Origin: JAWLHU01 sp041690255
Lineage (GTDB): Bacteria; Bacillota; Sulfobacillia; Symbiobacteriales; Symbiobacteriaceae
Direction: 5' to 3'
DNA length: 64,000 nt
Assembly: GCA_041690255.1 (NCBI GenBank)
Contig: JAWLHU010000002.1
Span: forward strand, 124,001 to 188,000
How positions within the stretch are numbered: position 1 is the first letter of the stretch; each line of letters begins with the position of its first letter. Made by a program: the position numbers and the translations under genes. The notes under the pieces are model-generated. The model had not been told where the DNA came from. It did not search any database and saw only the letters and a list, made by a program, of their open reading frames with translations. This document shows positions 25,131 to 33,521 of the stretch, piece after piece.

Positions 25131-25142
25131 GCATACACGAAG

Positions 25143-25183
25143 GAAGTCACAGGGCCAATATGCCCTGTGACTTCTTGTTTTTT
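25143..25183 (+). terminator. Terminator of tRNA-Arg
   Basis: GAAGTCACAGGG (25143-25154) pairs with CCCTGTGACTTC (25163-25174) and is followed by TTGTTTTTT. Confidence 0.9.
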
Positions 25184-25221
25184 GTCGGAGAAGGAGATCG
25201 AACCTCCGCTGTACAAGTAAC

Positions 25222-25254
25222 AAGTGAGACGAATAAATTAAAGTCGTCTCACTT
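25222..25254. promoter_or_regulatory. Perfect 11-bp inverted repeat before the DoxX-like gene
   Basis: AAGTGAGACGA and TCGTCTCACTT flank an 11-base AT-rich centre, 20 bases before the gene. The arms extend imperfectly (GTAAC / ACTAC). It is likely an operator; a role as an mRNA hairpin is the alternative. Confidence 0.55.
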
Positions 25255-25274
25255 ACTACATAGGGGGCGGAATC

Positions 25275-25844
25275 ATGATCGATCAGAGGCATCGTCCTGT
25301 CGTTGCCGATCCCGTTCTGGTGACGAGACTCTTCAACAGCACGCAGTTTGCCTGGCTCTGGTTGGTGGTGCGCCTCTATCTCGGGTATCAGTGGCTGAAC
25401 GCAGGCTGGCACAAGGTGACCGGCAAGGGCTGGGTCGACGGTGGTGCCGCTGTGAAGGGGTTCTTTACGAACGCGATCCGGATCCCGGAGACCGGCAAGC
25501 CGCCGATCAGCTACGACTGGTACCGGAGCTTCCTCCAGTGGCTGCTGGACTCGGGCAGCTACTCCTGGTTTGCCAAGCTGGTGGCCTACGGCGAGGTGAT
25601 CGTCGGCATCGCCCTGATCTTCGGCATTCTGACCGGCTTTGCCGCCCTGGGTGGTGCCTTCATGAACTTCAACTTCATGCTGGCCGGCACCGCGAGCACC
25701 AACCCGGTCCTCTTCCTGGCGGCGATCCTGCTGCTGCTGGCCTGGAAAGCTGCGGGCCACATTGGGGTTGACCGGTGGCTTCTCCCGAAGCTGGGCACCC
25801 CGTGGCACCTGGGCCAGTCTGACCCGGCGACGAGATCGGCATAA
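25275..25844 (+). CDS. DoxX family membrane protein
   Basis: 189 residues with four hydrophobic helices (about residues 28-45, 97-117, 121-139 and 147-160) and the family features WL..GWHK near the first helix and EVIVGIALIFGI in the second. DoxX/DoxD-like proteins are integral membrane proteins linked to quinone-dependent thiosulfate or thiol redox chemistry, though most bacterial members are uncharacterised. It is monocistronic, behind an inverted repeat and before a terminator at 25871, so it is probably regulated alone. GGGGCGG before the ATG is a weak ribosome binding site. Confidence 0.82.
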   Translation: MIDQRHRPVVADPVLVTRLFNSTQFAWLWLVVRLYLGYQWLNAGWHKVTGKGWVDGGAAVKGFFTNAIRIPETGKPPISYDWYRSFLQWLLDSGSYSWFAKLVAYGEVIVGIALIFGILTGFAALGGAFMNFNFMLAGTASTNPVLFLAAILLLLAWKAAGHIGVDRWLLPKLGTPWHLGQSDPATRSA

Positions 25845-25870
25845 TCAAATCCAATACAACAGCGGAACGA

Positions 25871-25907
25871 CAGGCTACAGGGAATTTTTCCTGTAGCCTT
25901 GTTATTT
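25871..25907 (+). terminator. Terminator of the DoxX-like gene
   Basis: CAGGCTACAGG pairs with CCTGTAGCCT around a T-rich loop (25871-25899), followed by TGTTATTTT. Confidence 0.8.
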
Positions 25908-26026
25908 TGAGAGAACCAAAGTGCTGGAAAAAGGGTCTTATAGATATGTAGTTGCGCTCTGTAGCAGGTATTCTCTGACTGAATCCCCTTGAGATCCCGA
26001 TGTACAGCGCGATGAGGAGGAGAGAG

Positions 26027-26917
26027 ATGCGACGCACCGGTACAGTTCTGGCCGCCGCCCTGTTCCTGGTCTTTGCTCTGGCTGCTGCCAGCCTGGCAGC
26101 GCCCCTGTCTGGCGGGAACACCATCTACATTATTGATGGGGAAGACCGCTCGTTCACCTTTGACCCGATCGTGCTGAAGGAGGGGGTCCTGCTCCCCGAG
26201 GAGGTGCTGCTTAACCTCGGCGTGACCGTGACCGCCGACGGAAAGGCGCTCACAGTGACCCGGGGCCCGGTCACGGCGGAGTTGCGGCTGGGGCAGACCC
26301 AGGCGATGGTCAATGGCGCGGCGCTCGATCTGCCGCCCGGGCCCCTGCGGCTCGTGGGCAAGCTCTTCCTGCCGGCCAGGCTGCTGGAGGAGTTTGGCTT
26401 CGCTGTCTCCAGTGAGGGCAGCCTGCTCCAGATCCGGGACCTGGCGGCCGAGGTCTCCTTTCCCGACCCGCCCGTCTCCTTTGCCGATCTCTGGCAGCGA
26501 CGGACGCTCAAGGCGAGCGTCCCGACCGATGATGCCCGTCCATACATAGACCTGGAGGTCACCTACCTGACCCCCGACCTGATCGGCAGCGATCTGTTCA
26601 CCGCCAGCTTCCGGCAGCGGGTCGAGTACCTGAGTCTGCTCAAGACGAACACCCTGCTGCTGGTCCGTGCCGCCAACCGCTCCTCCCGCTCCGCCACCCT
26701 GGCGCCGGCCTCGCTCATGCTGGTCGATCCCACCACGGGCCAGCAGTACGATGTGGAGCAAGCGCTGGAGCACAACGGGCTGATCAGCGCGAAGATGGCC
26801 GCCGGTGCCGTGAAGAGCAGCGTGCTGGTCTATCCGCCGCTTCCTGCGGGGCTGGAGAGCGTGCTCCTTTTCTCGGATACCAAGGGGGCTGTGGTCGGCG
26901 AACTGCATCTGCAATAG
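26027..26917 (+). CDS. Secreted protein with copper-amine-oxidase-N-like (stalk) domain
   Basis: 296 residues from ATG 26027 (GAGGAGGAGAG before it). A signal peptide (about residues 1-24, ending SLAAP) is followed by two repeats resembling the Cu-amine-oxidase N-terminal domain common in Bacillota surface proteins (PIVLKEGVLLPEEVLLNLGV and GKLFLPARLLEEFG). A C-terminal beta domain follows (about 155-296) with DLEVTYL and LLVRAANRSSRSATLAP. It starts the operon of solute-binding lipoproteins, ending 11 bases before the first. It may present or stabilise cell-surface components; its function is unknown. Confidence 0.75.
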   Translation: MRRTGTVLAAALFLVFALAAASLAAPLSGGNTIYIIDGEDRSFTFDPIVLKEGVLLPEEVLLNLGVTVTADGKALTVTRGPVTAELRLGQTQAMVNGAALDLPPGPLRLVGKLFLPARLLEEFGFAVSSEGSLLQIRDLAAEVSFPDPPVSFADLWQRRTLKASVPTDDARPYIDLEVTYLTPDLIGSDLFTASFRQRVEYLSLLKTNTLLLVRAANRSSRSATLAPASLMLVDPTTGQQYDVEQALEHNGLISAKMAAGAVKSSVLVYPPLPAGLESVLLFSDTKGAVVGELHLQ

Positions 26918-26928
26918 GAGGGGTTTGC

Positions 26929-28227
26929 GTGTGGTCATGGCGGATTGCTGTTGCTCTGGTACTCACGCTGGCGTTGCTCCCCGGCTGCGCCAAGGCCCCC
27001 GCCCCGGAGGCGACCGAGACGGCCGCGACCACCACGACCATAAAGATGTTGAGCATGGGCGAGGACGATGCGTTGACGGCGGTGATCAACGCCTATCAGG
27101 AGAAGCACCCCAACGACCGCATCCAACTGGTCCCCTTTGACAGTGCACCTGGGGCGAACGTTTTCGACGAGTTGAGGCGCCAGGTCAAGGTGCAGGAGAT
27201 GGATGTGGTCACCGCCTTCGACATGAGCATCTTCGTGCCGGACGGGCTCGTCCAGCCACTGGACCCTTACATACAGAAGGCGGCCTTTGACCTGCAGCCC
27301 TTCGGGCCCGCCCTGGAGAGCCGTCGGATTGAAGGCAAGCTGTACGAACTGCCGTACTCGCTCATGGTTAGCATTATCGCCTACAACACGGAGATGTTCA
27401 GGGAAGCGGGAGTCTCGCCCCCCACCGACGGCTGGACCTGGGACGATCTCCGTGCCGCAGCCCAGCGGCTGACGACGGAGAAGAACGGGACGAAGGTGTG
27501 GGGCTTCGCCCCCCAGTTCCCGGAGATGATGGTCTCGACCTACCTGCAGCAGTGGCGGGGTGAGGTCGAGCCACTGACCGCAAACGAGAAGCGGGTGAGG
27601 GACGCCCTGCAGCTCTTCGGGAGCATGGTCCAGATCGACAAGTCCATGCCGCCGGTGGCGAAGCGGGAGGCGGGCGGTCCGGCCACCTTCTACGCCCGGG
27701 AGGAGCTTCGGGAGCGGAAGGCGGCGATCTCCCTCATGGACCTCTTTGAGTTCCGGATCGTTCAGACAGATAAGGAAGCGAAGCTGCCCGTCGACATGCT
27801 GCCTCTGCCGGTCGCACCCGGAGCGACAGCGACCTCCAGGGCCCAGGCACAGTCCCTGGGGATCAGCGCCCGGTCCCAGCAGCCTGAGGCGGCCTGGCGG
27901 TTCATTCAGTTCGTGACCGGACCGGAGGGGGCGGCAATCCTCGCCCGAGCCGGCTCCCTGCCGCTCTACAACTCGGCTGATGTGAAAAAGGCCTGGTTCG
28001 AGCAGGAGCCCCCGCCCCCGCCCGGCACCGAGGCGCTCTTCAACACCACCTGGTCCCTCCCGCCGCACACCAACCCCAAACCGAGCGGCGCCGACATGAG
28101 CGGCCTTGCACAGGCCTGGTCACAGGCGGTCAACGATCTCCTTTCCGGCTCCCGCTCCTGGGAGGAGGCATTTGCGAATTACCAGCAGGCCTTGAAGGAA
28201 TACCAGGCCGCCAACCAGGGAGGGTAG
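26929..28227 (+). CDS. Extracellular solute-binding lipoprotein, array member 1
   Basis: 432 residues from GTG 26929 (AGGAGGGG before it). The lipobox LLPGC places the lipidated Cys at residue 20, then a Thr-rich linker and a family 1 (sugar-type) ABC solute-binding fold. Shared core motifs are DPYIQKAAFDLQPFGPALES, KLYELPYS, GWTWDDLRAAAQRL and AAWRFIQFVTGPEGAAIL. This is the most divergent of seven tandem paralogs: it has TTEKNGTKVW where others have TQGEGDQKIW. No importer permease is encoded nearby. Its last codons (NQGG) also form the ribosome binding site of the next gene, which starts after four bases. Confidence 0.88.
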   Translation: MWSWRIAVALVLTLALLPGCAKAPAPEATETAATTTTIKMLSMGEDDALTAVINAYQEKHPNDRIQLVPFDSAPGANVFDELRRQVKVQEMDVVTAFDMSIFVPDGLVQPLDPYIQKAAFDLQPFGPALESRRIEGKLYELPYSLMVSIIAYNTEMFREAGVSPPTDGWTWDDLRAAAQRLTTEKNGTKVWGFAPQFPEMMVSTYLQQWRGEVEPLTANEKRVRDALQLFGSMVQIDKSMPPVAKREAGGPATFYAREELRERKAAISLMDLFEFRIVQTDKEAKLPVDMLPLPVAPGATATSRAQAQSLGISARSQQPEAAWRFIQFVTGPEGAAILARAGSLPLYNSADVKKAWFEQEPPPPPGTEALFNTTWSLPPHTNPKPSGADMSGLAQAWSQAVNDLLSGSRSWEEAFANYQQALKEYQAANQGG

Positions 28228-28231
28228 GCGC

Positions 28232-29515
28232 ATGCGAGCACTGCGTACAGCGACAGCCGTGTTCCTCAGTGCGGTCCTGCTGACCGCCTGCGCCAAGGCG
28301 CCGGCCCTGGAGGGCACGGAAGCCCCCACACAGGGCGGCATGACAACGATCCGGGTTCTCACCTGGAGCGGCCTCATGGACCCGCTTATCCTCGCCTACA
28401 ACGCCAAGTATCCGAACGAGCGGATTCAGCCGGTCCCCGTAGCGACTCCGGACGCCATGACAGAGCGGCTGGAGCGCGGCGAGGCCGACGTCGCTTCCAT
28501 CGTCTTCCCCAAGATGGTGCAGGCAGACCTGCTGCTCCCCCTGGACCCGCTGATCCAGGAGAGCCAGCTCGATCTGAAGCCCTACGGCGCCACCCTCGAC
28601 TCCCTGCGCTACGACGGCAAGCTCTACGAGCTTCCCTACCGGGTTCTGCCGACGGTGCTCCTGTACAACAAGGACCTGTTTGATGCGGCTGGGCTGCAGC
28701 CCCCCAAAGCAGGGTGGACCTGGGACGACCTGCGGGTCGCCGCCCAGAAGATGACGAGGGGGGAGGGGAAGGACCGGGTCTGGGGTTTCGATCCCGGCTT
28801 TGCACAGGGCCTGGCCATGCTCTACCTCTCCCAGTCGTCAACCCCGCCGCCGGCCCGCTATCAGGACTTGGCCTTCATGAAAGAGACCTTCCAGTACTTC
28901 GGCACCCTGGTCCAGACGGACCGGTCCGTGGCGACCACGAAGGAGTTGGACAGGCAGGAGAACGGCCCGGGAACCCGTCCCTCGTTCCACAACGGGCGAA
29001 TGGGCATCTATCTGCAGAACCCCGAGGTGCTTCCGGGGTTGGAGGAGCACTTTGAGCGGACGGGCAGGCGCTTTTCCTATGACATCGCCCCCACGCCCGT
29101 CCGTCCTGGCGGGAAGATGGCCGCCCAGGCAACGCTCTACTCCTTTGGGATCGCCGCCAACTCCCCCAACGCCGACGCCGCATGGCGCTTCGTCTCCTTC
29201 GCAGCCGGGCCCGAGGGGGCTGCGGCCCTGGCCCGGAACGGAACCCTGCCGCTCTACAACTCGCCTGACGTAAAGAAGGCCTGGTTCGAGCGACAGCCTG
29301 CCCCGTCCCCCGGCTCTGCGTTCCTGTTTGAGACCACCTGGAACGTTCAGCGGGCCCCCCGCACGACGGTCTCTTATGTGGGCACACCGGAACTGGTCAT
29401 GAACCTGTTCGACAATATCACAGCGATCTTCGACGGCGAGAAGGGTTGGGAAGAGGCCTTCGCCGACTACCAGGTGGCCCTGAAGCAGTGGCAGGTCGCC
29501 AACGAGGGAGGTTAG
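28232..29515 (+). CDS. Extracellular solute-binding lipoprotein, array member 2
   Basis: 427 residues, lipobox LLTAC with Cys20. The binding-fold motifs read DPLIQESQLDLKPYGATLDS, GWTWDDLRVAAQKMTRGEG and AAWRFVSFAAGPEGAAAL. It is the shortest of the first six, mainly through a shorter N-terminal lobe linker after the lipobox. Sequence in the ligand-facing stretch (FDPGFAQGLAMLYLSQSSTPP) differs from its neighbours, so it may bind a different ligand. It ends NEGG-TAG, with GGAGGTTAG serving the next gene. Confidence 0.87.
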   Translation: MRALRTATAVFLSAVLLTACAKAPALEGTEAPTQGGMTTIRVLTWSGLMDPLILAYNAKYPNERIQPVPVATPDAMTERLERGEADVASIVFPKMVQADLLLPLDPLIQESQLDLKPYGATLDSLRYDGKLYELPYRVLPTVLLYNKDLFDAAGLQPPKAGWTWDDLRVAAQKMTRGEGKDRVWGFDPGFAQGLAMLYLSQSSTPPPARYQDLAFMKETFQYFGTLVQTDRSVATTKELDRQENGPGTRPSFHNGRMGIYLQNPEVLPGLEEHFERTGRRFSYDIAPTPVRPGGKMAAQATLYSFGIAANSPNADAAWRFVSFAAGPEGAAALARNGTLPLYNSPDVKKAWFERQPAPSPGSAFLFETTWNVQRAPRTTVSYVGTPELVMNLFDNITAIFDGEKGWEEAFADYQVALKQWQVANEGG

Positions 29516-29519
29516 ACGC

Positions 29520-30842
29520 ATGAGAGCCCTACGCATAACCATGGCCCTGCTCCTCATTGCAGTGATCCTGTCGGCCTGTTCCAAGGTCCCGACCCGCGAG
29601 ACAAAGGGGGGTGACCCGGTACCTCCCCCAAGCACCGCTAACACCGTGACCACCATCCGGGTCTTCTCCTTCGGCGGCGACTCTCTGGACGCGCTGATCT
29701 CCGCCTACTATGACAAGCACCCGAACGATCGGGTGGAGAAGGTCACCCCGCAGATGGGCGGCTCAACCAGCTTGACCGATCTGATGGCGGAGCGAATGGA
29801 GCGCGGCGAGGTGGATGTGATCTCCTTCGTCTCGCCCGGCATGATCAAGGAGAATAAAATCGCAGCGCTTGACCCGTTCATTCAGAAGGCCAACTTCGAC
29901 CTCAAGGGCCTGGGCGATACCGTCGAGAGCCTTCGCTATGAGGGGAAGCTCTACGAGCTACCGTACTCGGTCCAGCCTGAAGTGGTGGTCTATAACCAGG
30001 AGATGTTCCAGACAGCGGGCATCACCCCGCCGACCAAGAGCTGGACCTGGGATGAGCTGCGAGCAGCGGCCCAGAAGCTGACCCAGGGCGAGGGCGATCA
30101 GAAGACGTGGGGGTTCTCGCCGGAGTTTCCGGACGGCGTGATCTCCGCTTATCTGAGTCAGGCCGGCGCCGAGCCGCTCCAGGTCCTCCAGGATGAGAAC
30201 GTGGTGAAGGACCTCTACCAGCTCTTCGGGACCATGATCCAGGTGGACCGTTCAATGCCGCCATCTGCGCGGCGGACCATGGAGGATCGCGGCCCGATCT
30301 CCAGCCGAAACGACTTTCAGCAGGGAAGGGCAGCCATGACGATCACCAACGCCTCCTCTCTCCGCTGGATGCAGAGCGGGCGGGACTCCTTCCCGATCGA
30401 TGTGGCCCCCGTCCCGGTACGCCCTGGCGGGAAGCTGGTATCCCGAGCCTACCCGGAGACCTTTGCCATTGCAGCCAACTCCCCGAACCAGGAGGCGGCC
30501 TGGCGGTTTCTCAGCTTTGTGAGTGGGCCCGAGGGAGCCGCGATCCTGGCCAAGGCGGGAAGCGTACCGGTCTACCGCTCCCCCGAGGTGAGGAGCGCCT
30601 GGTTCGACCGCCAGCCGGCCCCACCACCCGGCACCGAGTTCCTCTTCGAGACGACCTGGGACTTCGGCGACCGGTACGGTCAGACGGTCTCGGGCAGGGC
30701 GGTCACGGGGATTCAGGAGCTCTACCGGGGCGTCTACGACAACCTGAATGAGATCATGGCCGGCGAGAAAGGCTGGGAGGACGGCTTCGCCGACTACCAG
30801 CGGATGCTGAAGGAGTGGCAGGCCGCAAATCAAGGAGGTTAG
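29520..30842 (+). CDS. Extracellular solute-binding lipoprotein, array member 3
   Basis: 440 residues, lipobox ILSAC with Cys20. The post-lipobox sequence SKVPTRETK is almost identical to array member 5, and the two also share EDRGPISS/EDNGPINS-like and SLRWM/SLRYM segments. This points to recent duplication or gene conversion between members 3 and 5. Core motifs are DPFIQKANFDLKGLGDTVES, SWTWDELRAAAQKLTQGEG and AAWRFLSFVSGPEGAAIL. The end AANQGG provides the Shine-Dalgarno for member 4. Confidence 0.87.
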   Translation: MRALRITMALLLIAVILSACSKVPTRETKGGDPVPPPSTANTVTTIRVFSFGGDSLDALISAYYDKHPNDRVEKVTPQMGGSTSLTDLMAERMERGEVDVISFVSPGMIKENKIAALDPFIQKANFDLKGLGDTVESLRYEGKLYELPYSVQPEVVVYNQEMFQTAGITPPTKSWTWDELRAAAQKLTQGEGDQKTWGFSPEFPDGVISAYLSQAGAEPLQVLQDENVVKDLYQLFGTMIQVDRSMPPSARRTMEDRGPISSRNDFQQGRAAMTITNASSLRWMQSGRDSFPIDVAPVPVRPGGKLVSRAYPETFAIAANSPNQEAAWRFLSFVSGPEGAAILAKAGSVPVYRSPEVRSAWFDRQPAPPPGTEFLFETTWDFGDRYGQTVSGRAVTGIQELYRGVYDNLNEIMAGEKGWEDGFADYQRMLKEWQAANQGG

Positions 30843-30846
30843 ACGC

Positions 30847-32178
30847 ATGCGCAGGAGGAAGTCCGGGCTGATTCTGGTGCTTACCCTGTCACTCCTTGCC
30901 GCATGCACCAAGCCGCCTGACGAAGAGGCGATGAACACGACCAAGGACCCGGCCCCGGAGGAGACGGCGGTCACCACGATCCGGGTGCTGAACCTGGGCG
31001 GCACCGGCTTCGCCGACGGTCTGATCTCCGCCTATCACAAGAGATACCCGACCGACCGGGTGGAGATGGTCACCATCCCCGGTGGCGCCGAGGCGGTCAA
31101 CACAAGCAGCTTGGTGGTGGGGAAGGTGGAGCAGGGCGACGTGGATATCGTCCCGTACGTCACCTCCAAGCTGGTCAAGCAGAACATGGTCCTCCCGCTC
31201 GACCCGCTGATCCAGCAGGACGGCTTTGACCTGAAGCCCTACGGGCCGGGGATCGAGACCCTGCGCTGGGAGGGAAAGCTCCACCGGCTGCCCTCCGCCG
31301 TCACCCCGAACCTGCTGATCTACAACAAGGCGATGTTCCAGGAGGCGGGGATCGCCCCGCCGACGCCTGACTGGACCTGGGACGATCTGCGGGTCGCCGC
31401 CCAGAAGCTGACCCAGGGGGAGGGGGACCAGAAGATCTGGGGCTTCTCCCCGGACTCCGCCGATGCCGTGGTCTCCATGTACCTCAACCTGGCGGAGACC
31501 CCACCGATCGAGGCTTATCAGGACGAGCGGCTGGTGAAGGACCTCTTCCAGTACTTCGGCACCCTGACCCAGGTGGACCAGTCCATGCCCCAGTCGGAGC
31601 GGCGGGCCTACGGCGATATCACCCCGAGTAGAGACCGCCCGGACTTCATTGGTGGGCGGGCCGCCATGACGATCACCAGCGTCGGCATGCTGCCGCACAT
31701 CGTAGGCAGGCCAACTGTCGCATCGGTCGATGTGGCGCCGGTTCCAAGCCGCCCTGGGACCAGGCCGTATACCCTGGTCCATCCAACCTCCTGGGCCATT
31801 GCAGCCAACTCACCCAACCAGGAGGCGGCCTGGCGGTTCCTGCGCTTCCTGGCAGGACCGGAGGGGGCCGAAATCGTGGCGAAGGCTGGTACCGTACCGG
31901 CTTACATCTCCCCTGCGGTCAAGGAGGCCTGGTTCGACCGGCAGCCGGCCCCGCCCCCCGGTACGGCCTTTCTCTTCGAGACCGAATGGGATTACGGCAA
32001 CCGGCCCTGGGCGAACGAGGTCGTCTCCGAAGAGGAGTTGGCCCGACGGCGACCCATCTTCGCAGCGGTCTTCGACAACCTGAATGCGATCATGGCCGGC
32101 GAGAAGAGCTGGGAGGACGGCTTCGCCGACTACCAGGTGACCCTGAAGGAGTTCCGAGCCGCAAATCAAGGAGGCTAG
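30847..32178 (+). CDS. Extracellular solute-binding lipoprotein, array member 4
   Basis: 443 residues, lipobox LLAAC with Cys20, short acidic linker (PPDEEAMNTTKDPAPEE). Core motifs are DPLIQQDGFDLKPYGPGIET, WTWDDLRVAAQKLTQGEGDQ and AAWRFLRFLAGPEGAEIV. Its closing region (NRPWANEVVSEEELARRRPI) carries an insert like that of member 5 but differs in sequence. It ends RAANQGG, again overlapping the next ribosome binding site. Confidence 0.87.
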   Translation: MRRRKSGLILVLTLSLLAACTKPPDEEAMNTTKDPAPEETAVTTIRVLNLGGTGFADGLISAYHKRYPTDRVEMVTIPGGAEAVNTSSLVVGKVEQGDVDIVPYVTSKLVKQNMVLPLDPLIQQDGFDLKPYGPGIETLRWEGKLHRLPSAVTPNLLIYNKAMFQEAGIAPPTPDWTWDDLRVAAQKLTQGEGDQKIWGFSPDSADAVVSMYLNLAETPPIEAYQDERLVKDLFQYFGTLTQVDQSMPQSERRAYGDITPSRDRPDFIGGRAAMTITSVGMLPHIVGRPTVASVDVAPVPSRPGTRPYTLVHPTSWAIAANSPNQEAAWRFLRFLAGPEGAEIVAKAGTVPAYISPAVKEAWFDRQPAPPPGTAFLFETEWDYGNRPWANEVVSEEELARRRPIFAAVFDNLNAIMAGEKSWEDGFADYQVTLKEFRAANQGG

Positions 32179-32182
32179 ACAG

Positions 32183-33514
32183 ATGCGAATCCTACGTGCA
32201 GCCATCGCCCTGTTCCTTAGCGGAGCACTGCTGGTCGCCTGCTCCAAGGTCCCGACCCGCGAGACGAAGCCCAACGAGGTGATTCCCCCGCCTGCAGCGG
32301 CCACTGTCTCCACGATCCGGGTCATGATCAACGGCGGCAGCGAAGTCGACGCCCTGATCTCCGCCTACTACAACAAGTATCCGAACGATCGGGTGGAGAA
32401 GGTCGACCCGTTCGCCAGCAGCGGCGGTGGGTCCGTCGACATGACAGACCTGATTAAGGAGAAGATCGAGAGCGGCGAGGTGGATGTGGTCGCCTACCTC
32501 TCGACCGACCTGATCAAGGAGGGCAAGGTGGTGCCCCTCGATCCGTTTATCCAGAAATCGAACTTCGATCTGGCCCCCTTCGGGACATCGCTGGAGAGCT
32601 TACGGTATGAGGGGAAGCACTACCAACTGCCCTACATGGTCCACCCGAGCATGCTTATGTACAACAAGGAGATGTTCCAGGCGGCGGGAGTCACCCCTCC
32701 GGCCGAGGGCTGGACCTGGGACGACCTGCGGGCAATCGCCCAGAAACTGACGCAGGGCGAAGGTGACCAGAAGATCTGGGGCTTCTCCCCGCAGTTTGCC
32801 GACAACATTGTCTCCATGTACTTCTCGCAGGCGGGGGCGGATATTCGGCAGGCTTACCAGGATGAGCAACTGGTCAAGGATGCCTTCCAGCTCTTCGGGA
32901 CGATGGTCCAGGTCGACCAGTCCATGCCCCAAGCGCCCCGACGGAACATGGAGGACAACGGTCCGATCAACAGCAACGAGGATTTTGCACAGGGCAAGGC
33001 GGCCATGACGATCATGAACGTCTCCTCCCTCCGCTACATGTTCGGCGGGCGGGAGAGCTTCACAGTCGACGTGGCTCCCCTTCCGATCCGTCCCGGCGGG
33101 AAGATGGTCTCCCGGGCCTACCCGCAGTCCTTCGGCATTGCCGCTAACTCCCCGAACCAGGAAGCGGCCTGGCGGTTCCTCAGCTTCGTCACCGGCCCGG
33201 AGGGTGCCGCCATTCTGGCCAAGTCGGGCAGCGTACCGGTATACAACACGCCCGAGGTGAAGGCGGCCTGGTTCGAGCGGCAGCCGGCCCCGCCGCCCGG
33301 CACCGAGGTCCTCTTCGAGACGACCTGGGATTTCGGTACGTCGTCCGGCTCCGTCACCCCGCCCTCTCAGGAGGAGATGGAGCGGCTCCGGCAGATCTTT
33401 ACCGCCCTCTACGGCAACCTGAACGCCGTCATGGCCGCCGAGAAGAGCTGGGAGGACGGCTTCGCCGAGTACCAGCAGGCCCTGAAGGAATGGCAGGCGA
33501 GCAAGGAGGATTGA
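32183..33514 (+). CDS. Extracellular solute-binding lipoprotein, array member 5
   Basis: 443 residues, lipobox LLVAC with Cys20, then SKVPTRETK as in member 3. Core motifs are DPFIQKSNFDLAPFGTSLES, GWTWDDLRAIAQKLTQGEGD and AAWRFLSFVTGPEGAAIL. It shares the pocket-region pattern SLRYMFGGRESFTVDVAP with member 3 (SLRWMQSGRDSFPIDVAP). It ends in SKED rather than NQGG, and the next gene starts seven bases later at a GTG. Confidence 0.87.
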   Translation: MRILRAAIALFLSGALLVACSKVPTRETKPNEVIPPPAAATVSTIRVMINGGSEVDALISAYYNKYPNDRVEKVDPFASSGGGSVDMTDLIKEKIESGEVDVVAYLSTDLIKEGKVVPLDPFIQKSNFDLAPFGTSLESLRYEGKHYQLPYMVHPSMLMYNKEMFQAAGVTPPAEGWTWDDLRAIAQKLTQGEGDQKIWGFSPQFADNIVSMYFSQAGADIRQAYQDEQLVKDAFQLFGTMVQVDQSMPQAPRRNMEDNGPINSNEDFAQGKAAMTIMNVSSLRYMFGGRESFTVDVAPLPIRPGGKMVSRAYPQSFGIAANSPNQEAAWRFLSFVTGPEGAAILAKSGSVPVYNTPEVKAAWFERQPAPPPGTEVLFETTWDFGTSSGSVTPPSQEEMERLRQIFTALYGNLNAVMAAEKSWEDGFAEYQQALKEWQASKED

Positions 33515-33521
33515 TTCGATC

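Noticed and set aside
25054..25274. Integration site of a mobile element at the tRNA-Arg gene
   Set aside because: No integrase, no direct repeat of the tRNA 3' end and no phage-like genes were found downstream.
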